64,000 nucleotides of DNA from Streptomyces sp. NBC_00490 (GTDB lineage Bacteria; Actinomycetota; Actinomycetes; Streptomycetales; Streptomycetaceae). The stretch spans positions 8,618,001 to 8,682,000 of the forward strand of contig NZ_CP107869.1 of NCBI RefSeq assembly GCF_036013645.1. The letters run 5' to 3'. This document shows, one piece after another, positions 18,274 through 26,983 of the stretch; the first letter of the stretch is position 1, and every line of letters starts with the position of its first letter. The notes below the pieces were generated by a model. It saw nothing but the letters and a program-made list of their open reading frames with translations, did not search any database and was not told the origin of the DNA. A program made the position numbers and the translations under genes.

Positions 18274-20691
18274 TCAGCGCTTGCCCTTCTTCGGATCGAG
18301 CAGCCCGGCCTTGCGCAACGCGTCCGCCATCGCGCTGTTGGCCGGCGGCGGCGCCGCCTGACGCGAACCGCCCCCCTGACCACCACGGCCACCGCCCTGC
18401 CGCTGCTGGCCCTGCTGCCGCTGCTGAGGAGGACGCCCGCCCCGCTGCCGGCGCTCGCCCCCGCCACCCTGCTGCCCCTGCTCACCCTGCGGAGCCGCTT
18501 CGTCGTCCAGCCGCAGCGTCAGCGAGATCCGCTTGCGCGGGATGTCGACGTCGAGGACCTTCACCTTGACGATGTCACCCGGCTTCACCACCTCCCGCGG
18601 GTCCTTCACGAAGGTCTTCGACAGCGCCGAGACATGCGCGAGACCGTCCTGGTGGACGCCGACGTCGATGAACGCCCCGAAGGCCGCCACGTTGGTGACC
18701 ACGCCCTCCAGCACCATCCCGGACGTCAGGTCGGAGATCTTCTCGACGCCCTCCTTGAAGGTGGCCGTCTTGAACGCGGGCCGCGGGTCGCGCCCCGGCT
18801 TCTCCAGCTCCTTGAGGATGTCGCTGACCGTCGGGAGACCGAACGTCTCGTCCACGAAGTCCTGCGGCCGCAGCGACCGCAGCACCCCCGTGTTGCCGAT
18901 GAGCGCGGCGACCTCCTGGCCCGCCGTCTTCACCATCCGCCGGACCACCGGATACGCCTCGGGGTGCACGCTGGACGCGTCCAGCGGGTCGTCGCCGCCG
19001 CGGATCCGCAGGAACCCCGCGCACTGCTCGTAGGCCTTCGGACCCAGCCGGGCCACCTTCTTCAGCGCGGTGCGCGAGGTGAAGGGACCGTTGGCGTCGC
19101 GGTGCGCCACGATGTTCTCGGCGAGGCCGGAGGTGATGCCGGAGACGCGTGCGAGCAGCGGGGCCGACGCCGTGTTGACGTCCACGCCCACACCGTTCAC
19201 ACAGTCCTCGACCACCGCGTCCAGTGAACGCGACAGCTTCACCTCGGACAGGTCGTGCTGGTACTGGCCGACACCGATGGACTTCGGGTCGATCTTCACC
19301 AGCTCGGCCAGCGGGTCCTGGAGGCGACGGGCGATCGACACCGCGCCGCGCAGCGACACGTCCATGTCCGGCAGTTCCTGCGAGGCGAAGGCCGACGCCG
19401 AGTACACGGACGCGCCCGCCTCGGACACCATCACCTTGGTGAGCTGCAACTCGGGGTGCTTGGTGATGAGTTCACCGGCGAGCTTGTCGGTCTCGCGGGA
19501 CGCCGTGCCGTTGCCGATCGCGATCAGGTCGACCGCGTGCTCCTTGGCGAGGCGGGCCAGCTTGGCGATCGCCTCGTCCCACTTGTTGGCCGGGACGTGC
19601 GGGTAGATGACGTCGGTGGCGACGACCTTGCCGGTGGCGTCGACGACGGCGACCTTCACGCCCGTCCGGAACCCGGGGTCCAGGCCCAGCGTCGAGCGCG
19701 TGCCGGCGGGGGCGGCGAGCAGCAGGTCGCGGAGGTTCGCCGCGAACACGTTCACCGCCTCGTCCTCGGCGGCGGTGCGCAGCCGCAGCCGCAGGTCGAT
19801 GCCGAGGTGCACCAGGATGCGGGTCCGCCAGGCCCAACGGACGGTGTCCGTGAGCCACTTGTCGCCGGGTCGGCCGCGGTCGGCGATCTGGAACCGGTGG
19901 GCGATGATCCCCTCGTACGAGGACGGACCAGGCTGCTCGGACGGCTCCTCCGGCTCCAGGACGAGGTCGAGGACCTCCTCCTTCTCGCCGCGCAGCATCG
20001 CCAGGACGCGGTGCGAGGGCAGCTGCTTGAAGGGCTCGGAGAAGTCGAAGTAGTCGGCGAACTTGGCGCCCGCCTCCTCCTTGCCGTCCTTCACCTTGGC
20101 GGCGAGCCGCCCGCGCACCCACATGCGCTCGCGCAGCTCGCCGATCAGGTCGGCGTCCTCGGAGAACCGCTCGGTGAGGATGGCCCGTGCGCCGTCGAGC
20201 GCGGCCTGCGGATCGGCCACGCCCTTGTCGGCGTCGACGAACGCGGCGGCGGCGGCCAGCGGTTCGACGCCCGGGTCCGCGAGGAGCCCCTCGGCGAGCG
20301 GCTCCAGACCGGCCTCCCGGGCGATCTGTGCCTTGGTCCTGCGCTTCGGCTTGTACGGCAGGTAGATGTCCTCGAGGCGGGCCTTGGTCTCCGCGCCGCG
20401 GATCCGCGCCTCCAGCTCCTCGGTGAGCTTGCCCTGCTCGCGCACCGACTCCAGGATCGCCGTCCGCCGCTCCTCCAGCTCCCGCAGATAGCGCAGCCGC
20501 TCCTCGATCGTGCGCAGTTGCGCGTCGTCGAGCATCTCGGTCGCTTCCTTGCGGTAGCGGGCGATGAAGGGCACCGTCGAGCCGCCGTCGAGCAGCTCCA
20601 CGGCTGACCTGACCTGCCGCTCCCGCACGCCGAGCTCCTCGGCGATCCTTCCTTCGATGGATCCGATGTCGATGGGCTCGCGTGTCGTCAC
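18274..20691 (-). CDS. tex: Tex-family S1 RNA-binding protein (transcription accessory protein)
   Basis: An 805-residue cytosolic nucleic-acid-binding protein. Order: helical N-terminal Tex domain with [14 protein letters not shown], a YqgF/RNase-H-like core ([20 protein letters not shown]), helix-hairpin-helix segments ([28 protein letters not shown]), and an S1 domain near residues 640-710 ([25 protein letters not shown]). The end is unusual: a low-complexity Q/G/R-rich tail of about 60 residues closing with a short helix, [25 protein letters not shown]. I chose GTG at 20691 ([14 protein letters not shown]), with GAGAAGG 12 bases upstream; GTG at 20712 is an alternative but overlaps that ribosome site. 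A hairpin downstream fits termination. Confidence 0.93.
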   Translation of the reverse strand: MTTREPIDIGSIEGRIAEELGVRERQVRSAVELLDGGSTVPFIARYRKEATEMLDDAQLRTIEERLRYLRELEERRTAILESVREQGKLTEELEARIRGAETKARLEDIYLPYKPKRRTKAQIAREAGLEPLAEGLLADPGVEPLAAAAAFVDADKGVADPQAALDGARAILTERFSEDADLIGELRERMWVRGRLAAKVKDGKEEAGAKFADYFDFSEPFKQLPSHRVLAMLRGEKEEVLDLVLEPEEPSEQPGPSSYEGIIAHRFQIADRGRPGDKWLTDTVRWAWRTRILVHLGIDLRLRLRTAAEDEAVNVFAANLRDLLLAAPAGTRSTLGLDPGFRTGVKVAVVDATGKVVATDVIYPHVPANKWDEAIAKLARLAKEHAVDLIAIGNGTASRETDKLAGELITKHPELQLTKVMVSEAGASVYSASAFASQELPDMDVSLRGAVSIARRLQDPLAELVKIDPKSIGVGQYQHDLSEVKLSRSLDAVVEDCVNGVGVDVNTASAPLLARVSGITSGLAENIVAHRDANGPFTSRTALKKVARLGPKAYEQCAGFLRIRGGDDPLDASSVHPEAYPVVRRMVKTAGQEVAALIGNTGVLRSLRPQDFVDETFGLPTVSDILKELEKPGRDPRPAFKTATFKEGVEKISDLTSGMVLEGVVTNVAAFGAFIDVGVHQDGLAHVSALSKTFVKDPREVVKPGDIVKVKVLDVDIPRKRISLTLRLDDEAAPQGEQGQQGGGGERRQRGGRPPQQRQQGQQRQGGGRGGQGGGSRQAAPPPANSAMADALRKAGLLDPKKGKR

Positions 20692-20771
20692 GATGCCGTA
20701 CCGCCTTCTCACAGAGGTTGCGCGGCAATTGTGGCAGGTGGCACGGACACTCGGGGATCAGGGCGCGGACA

Positions 20772-20903
20772 TCAGGCCCGACGACTCCGCGTGGAGCTCG
20801 ACGCCCCGCCGAACAGCCGGGCCACCGCCCGGAACGGCAGCGTCACGACGGTGGCGATGGCGCCGCCGATCTGACGGAGTACGTCTGCGATCGCTCGGAA
20901 CAC
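20772..20903 (-). CDS. LPFR-type 43-residue microprotein
   Basis: A short ORF with GTG at 20903 and the ribosome site AAAGGGG six bases upstream. The product has one amphipathic or hydrophobic helix (ADVLRQIGGAIATVVTLPFR), the LPFR motif, then AVARLFGGA and a basic Ser/Arg tail. I recall near-identical small Streptomyces proteins named for LPFR. It is probably membrane-associated; function unknown. It is the only credible gene between tex and the repeat region. Confidence 0.68.
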   Translation of the reverse strand: MFRAIADVLRQIGGAIATVVTLPFRAVARLFGGASSSTRSRRA

Positions 20904-21923
20904 GAACTTCCCCTTTCGTCACCCCGGCCACGCGACCGGGGAAGCCCGAGTACCTCATCACCGCCCCGGCATGCGTCCGGTGTTCACCGTGCGCCGGGCG
21001 GGGACGCTCCTGACCTCCGGGCGCGGGTGCCGTCTCCACGCGCTGGGCCGATCTCAGGGCAGCGCTCCGTACAAGCCGCCGCCGCGTCATGGACCAGACG
21101 CGCAAGGGCGCCGCCGTCAGGCCTGCCCGATGCTCGACGACGCCGCCGACACGCCCCGGCGTTCAAAACCATCACTCGGGCTCGCTCCTGGCGCCCAGGG
21201 CGCCTCACCCCGCACGCCCAGTCGACAGACCCGCCCCCGCAAGGCACCCAAGCCACCGGCCTCGCCCCGGCACGCGCCCACCCCAAGGGCCCCCGACAGT
21301 CGCTCCACCCTCAGCCCCGCCCGACATGCGCCTGGTCAACAGGCCTGCCCCGGCGCGCGCCCGTCCCACAGGCCCCGAGAGGCGCTCCACCCTCAGCTCC
21401 GCCCGACATGCGCCTGGTCAACAGGCCTGCCCCGGCGCGCGCCCGTCCCACAGGCCCCGAGAGGCGCTCCACCCTCAGCTCCGCCCGACATGCGCCTGGT
21501 CAACAGGCCTGCCCCGGCGCGCGCCCGTCCAACAGTCCCCGAGAGGCGCTCCACCCTCAGCTCCGCCCGACATGCGCCTGGTCAACAGGCCTGCCCCGGC
21601 GCGCGCCCGTCCCACAGGCCCCGAGAGGCGCTCCACCCTCAGCCCCGCCCGACATACGCCCAGTCGACAGTCCCGACCCGACATGCGCGGAAGCCTCCGG
21701 CCCGCCCCGACCAGGGCGCAGCGCTCAGATCCGTCCCGGCAAGGGCTCAGTGCTCAGGCCCGCTCGGACAAGGCCCACCCTCCGGCCCGCCCCGACAAGG
21801 CCCAGCGCCCAGGCCGCCCGACACGGCCCGCCAAGTCCGCCGACCCGACATGCGCTCAACCGTCAGGTGCGCCCCCGCCACGCTCCGCTGCCAAGGCACA
21901 CCGCCCAGTCGGGCTCCCGACAC
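20904..21923. other. About 1 kb non-coding region with tandem repeats
   Basis: No credible gene was found. Many frames stay open only because the DNA is extremely GC-rich, and they are antisense or change phase through the repeats. The central part is an 82-bp tandem array (listed separately). On both sides are more diverged proline-codon-like, C-rich stretches built from the same words (CCCGCCCGACA, GGCCCGCCCCGAC, AAGGCCCA), so the whole interval looks like decayed copies of one repeat. Confidence 0.6.
21301..21660. repeat. 82-bp tandem repeat, four nearly identical copies plus a partial fifth
   Basis: The words CCGACATGCGCCTGGTCAAC recur at 21321, 21403, 21485 and 21567 (and as CCGACATACGCC at 21649), exactly 82 bp apart. 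Each unit contains two perfect palindromes, CAGGCCTG and GGCGCGCGCC. Copies differ at only a few bases (for example CAACAGT for CACAGG in copy three). Since 82 is not a multiple of three, the reading phase changes from unit to unit, arguing against a coding repeat. Confidence 0.9.
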
Positions 21924-22793
21924 TCACCCCTTGCCGATCAGGTCCGCCGGATACGCCCCCGCCGCCAACGCCGCCCGTGCGAAGCCCGCTCCGAGTTCCG
22001 TCAGCCGTGCCACGCCCGCGGTGCCGAGGTGTTCGTACGGTGCCCGGTCCAGGCGGTCCGTCTCGGTCTCGATCTCCTCACGCAGGGCCGCACCCCGCTC
22101 GGTCAGTTCACCGGCCTCGTCCAGGAGCCCCCGGTCCCGGAGCCGTCCGACCGCCGCGTCCCATTCGTCCCGGCTCCAGCCGCGCGTGGTGAGCACCCAC
22201 TTGGGGCTCATGCCCTTGCCGGTCGCCGTGTGGGCCACCATGGCCTCCAGGCCGCTCAGCTCCGCGGCCGTCAGCGCGGCGAGATGGCCGTCGCCCCGGT
22301 GCTCGCGCAGCAGGGTCGCGGCGTGGAAGTACGCCAGATGCGGCTCCTCGGGCACCGGCAGGTCCGCGTGCGCCGAGTACAGCGGACGAGCACCGCGCGA
22401 ACAGGCCTCGGTGGCGCGCAGCGCCAGCTCCGCGGCCTCCGCCATCTCCGGTGACGCGAGCGTCTGCGCGCCGAGCAGCCGCCGCAGCGCCGCGTCGACG
22501 CCACGCACGCGTGCCGCGAGTACGTCCTCGGGCGAGGCGGTGGCCCACACCTCGGGGACGTACCGGGCCACGAGCTCGTGCTTGTAGTTGGAGAACGTCG
22601 CCGTCACCGTCCCGGCGCCCACCGGCCCCATGGCGGCGGCCCGCACCGCGAAGTTGGCGGCTCTGGGGTGCGTGATCCCGATTCCGGCCAGTTCCTTGCC
22701 CAGTTCGGGCGCGAAGTAGGAGGTGGCGTGCAGGGAGTTGAGCACATTCGCGCAGCGGCGGACGGCCCGCAGCTCGATGGGGGCGGTAGTCAT
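21924..22793 (-). CDS. SCO6745 family protein (winged-helix-like, unknown function)
   Basis: A 289-residue soluble, mostly helical protein that I recognise as the family named after SCO6745. The N-terminal 150 residues are all-alpha (VLNSLHATSYFAPELGKELA GIG..., then a YVPEVW segment). The C-terminal part resembles a winged-helix: DEWDAAVGRLRDRGLLDEAG followed by ELTERGAALREEIE, a MarR-like wing. A regulatory or sensory role is plausible but unproven. The palindrome TACCAACCGCTTGGTA sits 12 bp upstream of the ATG. It is divergent from the GlxA-type regulator. Confidence 0.82.
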   Translation of the reverse strand: MTTAPIELRAVRRCANVLNSLHATSYFAPELGKELAGIGITHPRAANFAVRAAAMGPVGAGTVTATFSNYKHELVARYVPEVWATASPEDVLAARVRGVDAALRRLLGAQTLASPEMAEAAELALRATEACSRGARPLYSAHADLPVPEEPHLAYFHAATLLREHRGDGHLAALTAAELSGLEAMVAHTATGKGMSPKWVLTTRGWSRDEWDAAVGRLRDRGLLDEAGELTERGAALREEIETETDRLDRAPYEHLGTAGVARLTELGAGFARAALAAGAYPADLIGKG

Positions 22794-22804
22794 GCCCGGC
22801 AGGT

Positions 22805-22820
22805 TACCAACCGCTTGGTA
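22805..22820. promoter_or_regulatory. Candidate TetR-type operator
   Basis: TACCAA-CCGC-TTGGTA is a perfect 6-bp inverted repeat with a 4-bp spacer, in the 115-bp divergent region between the SCO6745-family gene and the GlxA-type regulator. Its form resembles operators of TetR/AcrR repressors. No TetR gene is in this window, so the regulator would be encoded elsewhere. Confidence 0.45.
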
Positions 22821-22907
22821 TGCCGCTCCAGGGTGAGGGGGGACGTGGCAGGAAAGGTGGGGTACTCGTCATTGCGGCCGTCCCCGGGCCCGCCCAGAAT
22901 CGAGTGC

Positions 22908-23867
22908 ATGACGCAGCGAACCGTCCTCGTCGTCCTCTTCGACGACGTGCAGAGCCTCGATGTCACCGGCCCCGTGGAGGTGTTCGCCGGGGCCGAGACA
23001 CACACCCCGGGCACGTACCGCATCCGTACGGCCTCCCTGGACGGCGCCCCCGTGCGCACCTCCAGCGGCCTGACCCTCGTACCGGATCTGGCACTCACGG
23101 ACGCACCCGCCCCGCACACCCTCCTGGTCCCCGGCGGTCAGGGCACCCGCCGTCCCGACCCGCGCCTGACGGACTGGCTGCGCGAGAACGGACCGCGCGC
23201 GGAGCGCCTCGTCTCCGTCTGCACCGGCGCGATCCTGCTCGCCGAGGCGGGCCTGCTCGACGGCCGTCGCGCCACGACCCACTGGGCGTACTGCGACAGG
23301 CTCGCCCGCGACCACCCGGCGATCGACGTCGAACCCGACCCGATCTACGTCCGGGACGGAACGGTCGCCACCTCCGCGGGGGTCACTTCCGGAATCGACC
23401 TCGCCCTCGCGCTGGTCGAGGAGGACCTGGACCGGGAGGTCGCCCTCGTCATCGCCCGCCATCTGGTGGTCTTCCTGCGCAGACCGGGCAACCAGGCCCA
23501 GTTCAGCGCCCAGCTGGCCGCGCAGACCGCGCGGCGGGAGCCCCTGCGGGAGGTCCAGCAGTGGATCACCGAGCATCCGGACGGCGATCTGAACGTCGAG
23601 TCGCTCGCCGCCCGGGCCCGCCTCTCGCCCCGCCACTTCGCCCGCGCCTTCCAGGCGGAGACGGGCACGACCCCCGGCCGCTACGTCGACCGGGTCCGCC
23701 TCGAACACGCCCGCCGTCTCCTGGAGGACACCACCGACGGCGTCGAGGAAATCTCCCGAGCCAGCGGCTACGGCACCTCCGAGACCATGCGCCGCGCCTT
23801 CGTCAAAGCCCTGGGAACACCACCGGCCGAATACCGCCGCCGCTTCCACCCAGCACCTGCCCACTGA
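22908..23867 (+). CDS. GlxA-type transcriptional regulator (DJ-1/PfpI domain plus AraC HTH)
   Basis: A 319-residue regulator. The N-terminal DJ-1/PfpI-like domain (residues 4-190) has the nucleophile-elbow cysteine Cys105 in SVCTGAILL, followed by GLLDGRRATTHW. The C-terminal AraC double helix-turn-helix (about 215-315) contains LAARARLSPRHFARAFQ and a conserved GTTPGRYVDRVRLEHARRLL. Such proteins regulate amine, nitrogen or catabolic genes. No Shine-Dalgarno sequence precedes the ATG; AGAATC six bases upstream suggests a leaderless mRNA. Downstream are a non-coding repeat array and then a second DJ-1/PfpI protein sharing the cysteine and GRRATxHW motifs. Confidence 0.9.
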   Translation: MTQRTVLVVLFDDVQSLDVTGPVEVFAGAETHTPGTYRIRTASLDGAPVRTSSGLTLVPDLALTDAPAPHTLLVPGGQGTRRPDPRLTDWLRENGPRAERLVSVCTGAILLAEAGLLDGRRATTHWAYCDRLARDHPAIDVEPDPIYVRDGTVATSAGVTSGIDLALALVEEDLDREVALVIARHLVVFLRRPGNQAQFSAQLAAQTARREPLREVQQWITEHPDGDLNVESLAARARLSPRHFARAFQAETGTTPGRYVDRVRLEHARRLLEDTTDGVEEISRASGYGTSETMRRAFVKALGTPPAEYRRRFHPAPAH

Positions 23868-24749
23868 GACCACCGTTCAGCCGTCGCCGACATCCACCCA
23901 CCGAGACGCCGGTCGGTTCCCTTCCGGCATCCGCCCACCGAGACGCCGGTCGGTTCCACTCCGGCATCCGCCCACCGAGACGCCGGTCAGTTCCGTCCGC
24001 CACCTGCCCGCTGATGCGCCGGTCGGCCCCCCCGGGCATCCGCCCACCGAGATACCGGTCGGTTCCTCTCCGGCACCCGCCCGCTGAGATGGCGGTCGGT
24101 TCCCTCCGGCATCCGCCGGTTGAGATGCCGGTCGGTCCTCGTTGGCATCCGCCCGCCGAGGCCGGTCGGTTCCGCTCCGGCATCCGCCAACTGATGTGCC
24201 GGTCGGTTCCCTCCACCGCCGTGCCCGCTGATGCGCCGGTCGGCCCCCCGGGCCTCCGCCCACCGAGATGTCGGTCGGTTCCGCTCCGGCATCCGCCAAC
24301 TGATGTGCCGGTCGGTTCCTTGCCGACATCCGCCCGCCGAAGCGCCGGTCGGTTCCCTCCGCCGCCCTGCCCACAGATGCGCCGGTCGGTTCCCCCGGCG
24401 CCGCCCACCGAGACGCCGGTCGGTTCCGTTCCGGCATCCGCCCGCTGAGATGGCGGTCGTTCCCTTCCGGCATCCGGCGGCTGAGATGCCGGTCGGTCCT
24501 CGTCGGCATCCGCTCACCCAGGCCGGTCGGTTCCTTGCCGGCATCCGCCAACTGAGGTGTCGGTCGGTTCCGTCCGGCGCCTGCCCGCTGATGCGCCGGT
24601 CGGTTCCCCCGGCAGTCGCCCATCGAGACGCCGGTCGGTTTTCCCCTCCGGCATCCGCCCACCGAGACGCCGGTCGGTTCGCCTCCGGCATCCGCCCACC
24701 GAGACGCCGGTCGGTTCGCCTCCGGCATCCGCCCACCGAAAGGATCCCG
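23868..24749. repeat. 36-38-bp degenerate tandem repeat array, about 23 units
   Basis: The interval between the GlxA-type regulator and the DJ-1 gene is built from units with a core GCCGGTCGGTTCC, a short variable part, CCGGCATCCGCC and CACCGAGA or variants (CAACTGATGT, CGCTGAGATG). I count 23 GGTCG cores between about 23911 and 24715. CCGGC and GCCGG in adjoining units can pair across about 16 bases. Larger blocks also recur: GAGATGGCGGTC followed by the same unit order appears at about 24086 and 24447, 361 bp apart. No spacer-like unique sequences exist. The last unit runs into the ribosome site of the next gene. Confidence 0.88.
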
Positions 24750-25385
24750 ATGCAGATCGCCATCGTCCTGTTCGACCGCTTCACCGCCCTCGACGCCGTA
24801 GGACCGTACGAGACCCTCGGTCGCCTCCCGGACGCGGAGCTGTTCTTCGTCGCCGAGCGGACGGGTCCCGTCCGTGCCGACACCGGCAACCTCGCCATCA
24901 CCGCCGACCGCACGCTCGCCGACGTGCCGAGCCCGGACATCGTGGTCGTCCCCGGCGGCCCCGGACAGACTCCGCAGATGGCGAACGAGACCCTCCTGGA
25001 CTGGCTGCGCGCCGCCGACGCCACCAGCACCTGGACGACGTCCGTGTGCACCGGATCGCTGCTGCTGGCCGCCGCCGGACTCCTCGAGGGGCGCCGCGCG
25101 ACCTCCCACTGGCTCGCCCTGGACTACCTGAAGCAGTTCGGGGCCGAGCCCACGGGAGAGCGGGTCGTCCTCGACGGCAAGTACGTCACCGCGGCCGGCG
25201 TCTCCTCCGGCATCGACATGGGGCTCACCCTGCTGGGCCGGATCGCCGGCGACGAACACGCCCAGGCCGTCCAGCTGCTCACGGAGTACGACCCGCAGCC
25301 GCCCTACGACGCCGGCTCGCCCCAGAAGGCCCCCGCGCACCTCGTGGAGGAGTTCCGTTCCAAGAGCCGGTTCATCCTGAAGTAG
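24750..25385 (+). CDS. DJ-1/PfpI family protein
   Basis: A 211-residue single-domain DJ-1/PfpI (class I glutamine amidotransferase-like) protein. It starts with QIAIVLFDRFTALDAVGPYE, has a PGGPGQ loop and the elbow cysteine Cys100 in SVCTGSLLLAAAGLLEGRRA, followed by TSHW. The TALDAVGPYE start and TGS/GRRATSHW pattern resemble the isonitrile-hydratase-like subgroup, so hydratase or glyoxalase-type chemistry is possible; the substrate is unknown. The start is secure: ATG at 24750 with GAAAGGA seven bases upstream, immediately after the repeat array. The 3' end overlaps the convergent enoyl-CoA hydratase by 14 bp. Confidence 0.88.
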   Translation: MQIAIVLFDRFTALDAVGPYETLGRLPDAELFFVAERTGPVRADTGNLAITADRTLADVPSPDIVVVPGGPGQTPQMANETLLDWLRAADATSTWTTSVCTGSLLLAAAGLLEGRRATSHWLALDYLKQFGAEPTGERVVLDGKYVTAAGVSSGIDMGLTLLGRIAGDEHAQAVQLLTEYDPQPPYDAGSPQKAPAHLVEEFRSKSRFILK

Positions 25386-26121
25386 TCCAGGAGAAGCGCG
25401 GCTGCCTGCGCTCCAGGAACGCGGCGACGCCCTCCGCGGTGTCGCCGTTGCCGCGTGCCTGCTCGGCCCAGTGCCCGTCCCGGTCCGCGACGCCGTTCGC
25501 GAACTCCTTCGCCGCGGCCTGCGTCAACTGCGAACGGGACACCAGGATCCGGGTGAACTCCGCCACCCGCTTGGTCAGTTCACCCTCCGGCAGCACCTCG
25601 TCGACCAGCCCGGTGCGCAACGCCCGTTCGCTGTCGATCAACTCACCGGAGAACAGGAGGTACTTGGTGGTGGCCGGACCCACCAGTGCCACCAACCGCC
25701 TGGTGGAGGAGGCCGGATACACGATCCCCAGCTTGGCCGGGGTCACCCCGAACAGCGAGCCCTCCTGCGCGAACCGCAGATCGCAGGCCGCCGCGAGCTG
25801 TGAACCACCGCCCACACAGTGCCCGCGGATCGCCGCCAGCGTCGGTTTCGGGAAGGCGGCGAGCGCCTCCTCGGCCGCCACCGCGAGCCCCTGCGCCTCG
25901 TCCGGCGACCCCCGCAGCGTGGAGATGTCGGCCCCGGCGCAGAACGTCCCGCCCTCCCCGGTGAGCACCAGGGCCCGTACGTCCGGGTCGGCGGCGAGCG
26001 TGTCGAGCAGCGGCGGCAGCGCCCGCCACATCGCGGCCGTCATCGCGTTGCGCTTGGCCGGATGGTGGATGACGACGGTGGCGACCGAATCGGTCACGCT
26101 GTACAGCAGCTGGGGCTCCAT
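25372..26121 (-). CDS. Enoyl-CoA hydratase/isomerase family protein
   Basis: A 249-residue cytosolic crotonase-fold enzyme acting on acyl-CoA thioesters, usually hydrating enoyl-CoA in fatty-acid or side-chain degradation. The CoA oxyanion-hole segments are FCAGADISTLRG (after LVLTGEGGT) and IRGHCVGGGSQLAAACDLRF. The usual first catalytic Glu position is occupied in GGGSQLA by Gln, while a later acidic/proline region (LGIVYPASSTRRL) follows the second site. Substitution at the first glutamate is common in non-hydratase crotonases, so isomerase or other activity is possible. It is monocistronic, and the 3' end overlaps the DJ-1 gene. Confidence 0.87.
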   Translation of the reverse strand: MEPQLLYSVTDSVATVVIHHPAKRNAMTAAMWRALPPLLDTLAADPDVRALVLTGEGGTFCAGADISTLRGSPDEAQGLAVAAEEALAAFPKPTLAAIRGHCVGGGSQLAAACDLRFAQEGSLFGVTPAKLGIVYPASSTRRLVALVGPATTKYLLFSGELIDSERALRTGLVDEVLPEGELTKRVAEFTRILVSRSQLTQAAAKEFANGVADRDGHWAEQARGNGDTAEGVAAFLERRQPRFSWTTSG

Positions 26122-26185
26122 GGCCGGATGCTAACCGCCCCCGACGCTCGTACGATCGGGGAGGGGTCCGTGTGAGGAGGCGCCG

Positions 26186-26809
26186 ATGGCCAAGGACGAG
26201 ACCGCCAGGCTGAGCCGGGACTTCGGCCGGCTGGTCGCGCTCGGCGTGGTCCTGGTGCTCGCCGGACTCGTCGGGCTCGTCTACACCGGGGTGGCCACAC
26301 TCACCTCGATGGTGCTGTTCGGCTGGCTGCTGCTGATCGGCGGCGCAGTCGGCCTGCTGCACGCGATCCAGGCGCGCGGCAGCAACTTCTTCTGGCTCGG
26401 CGTCGTGGTCGCGGCCCTGAACATCGCGGCCGGTGTGGTCGTCATCAGCAGACCCGAGGCGGCTGCCGAGGCCCTGACCATGTTCGCCGCGCTGCTCTTC
26501 CTGACCGGCGGGGTGTTCCGGCTGGCCGGCAGCTTGGTGGTGCGCGGCACGCAGTTCGGCTGGACGCTGGTGCAGGGTGCCTTCGGACTGCTCCTCGGGA
26601 TCCTCGTGCTGGCCTCCTGGCCGAGCAGCAGCAAGTACGTCATCGGCTGCTTCTTCTCGCTGGCGCTGCTCTTCGACGGACTCGGTCTGATCGCCACGGG
26701 GTTCGGCGGGCGGCGGATCGTCGGCATGGTCTCCGAGCGGCTCGCCGCCGAGGACGGTGCGCGGAGCGGAACGGACGAGCCGGTCGCCAAACCCGTACAA
26801 CCCGAATAG
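26186..26809 (+). CDS. HdeD family acid-resistance-like membrane protein (DUF308)
   Basis: A 207-residue membrane protein with six hydrophobic segments arranged as repeated DUF308 hairpins (LVALGVVLVLAGLVGLVYTG; MVLFGWLLLIGGAVGLLHAI; FFWLGVVVAALNIAAGVVVI; and so on), as in HdeD. The family is linked to acid resistance in enterobacteria; its role in actinomycetes is not established. A short charged N-terminus and a hydrophilic C-terminal tail (about 40 residues) lie outside the membrane. ATG at 26186 is preceded by GAGGAGG. It appears to be transcribed alone, divergent from the crotonase gene. Confidence 0.85.
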   Translation: MAKDETARLSRDFGRLVALGVVLVLAGLVGLVYTGVATLTSMVLFGWLLLIGGAVGLLHAIQARGSNFFWLGVVVAALNIAAGVVVISRPEAAAEALTMFAALLFLTGGVFRLAGSLVVRGTQFGWTLVQGAFGLLLGILVLASWPSSSKYVIGCFFSLALLFDGLGLIATGFGGRRIVGMVSERLAAEDGARSGTDEPVAKPVQPE

Positions 26810-26983
26810 TTCACGAACACGGCAAAAGCGGGACAGGGGCAGTCTCATAGTCGACCGTGTCATGCGAGAGCGATCACAAACGCTCGATATCTGCTGACTT
26901 CTGTTCAGTCATCCGGCGCGGAGCGGCTCGCTGCCAACACTCGATGTGTGGTGACAATCGAGCGCGAGGGTGGCGACCGGACA

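Noticed and set aside
20971..22587. Long open frames (up to 590 codons) across the 82-bp repeat region
   Set aside because: They are antisense to the SCO6745-family gene, change phase with each 82-bp unit and lack ribosome sites; openness comes from GC content.
23868..24749. Possible CRISPR array
   Set aside because: Units are contiguous and degenerate, with no unique spacers and no cas genes nearby.
23803..25051. Arg/Gly-rich repetitive proteins encoded antisense in the 37-bp array
   Set aside because: Units of 36-38 bp shift frame constantly; the frames continue antisense into real genes and have no start signals.
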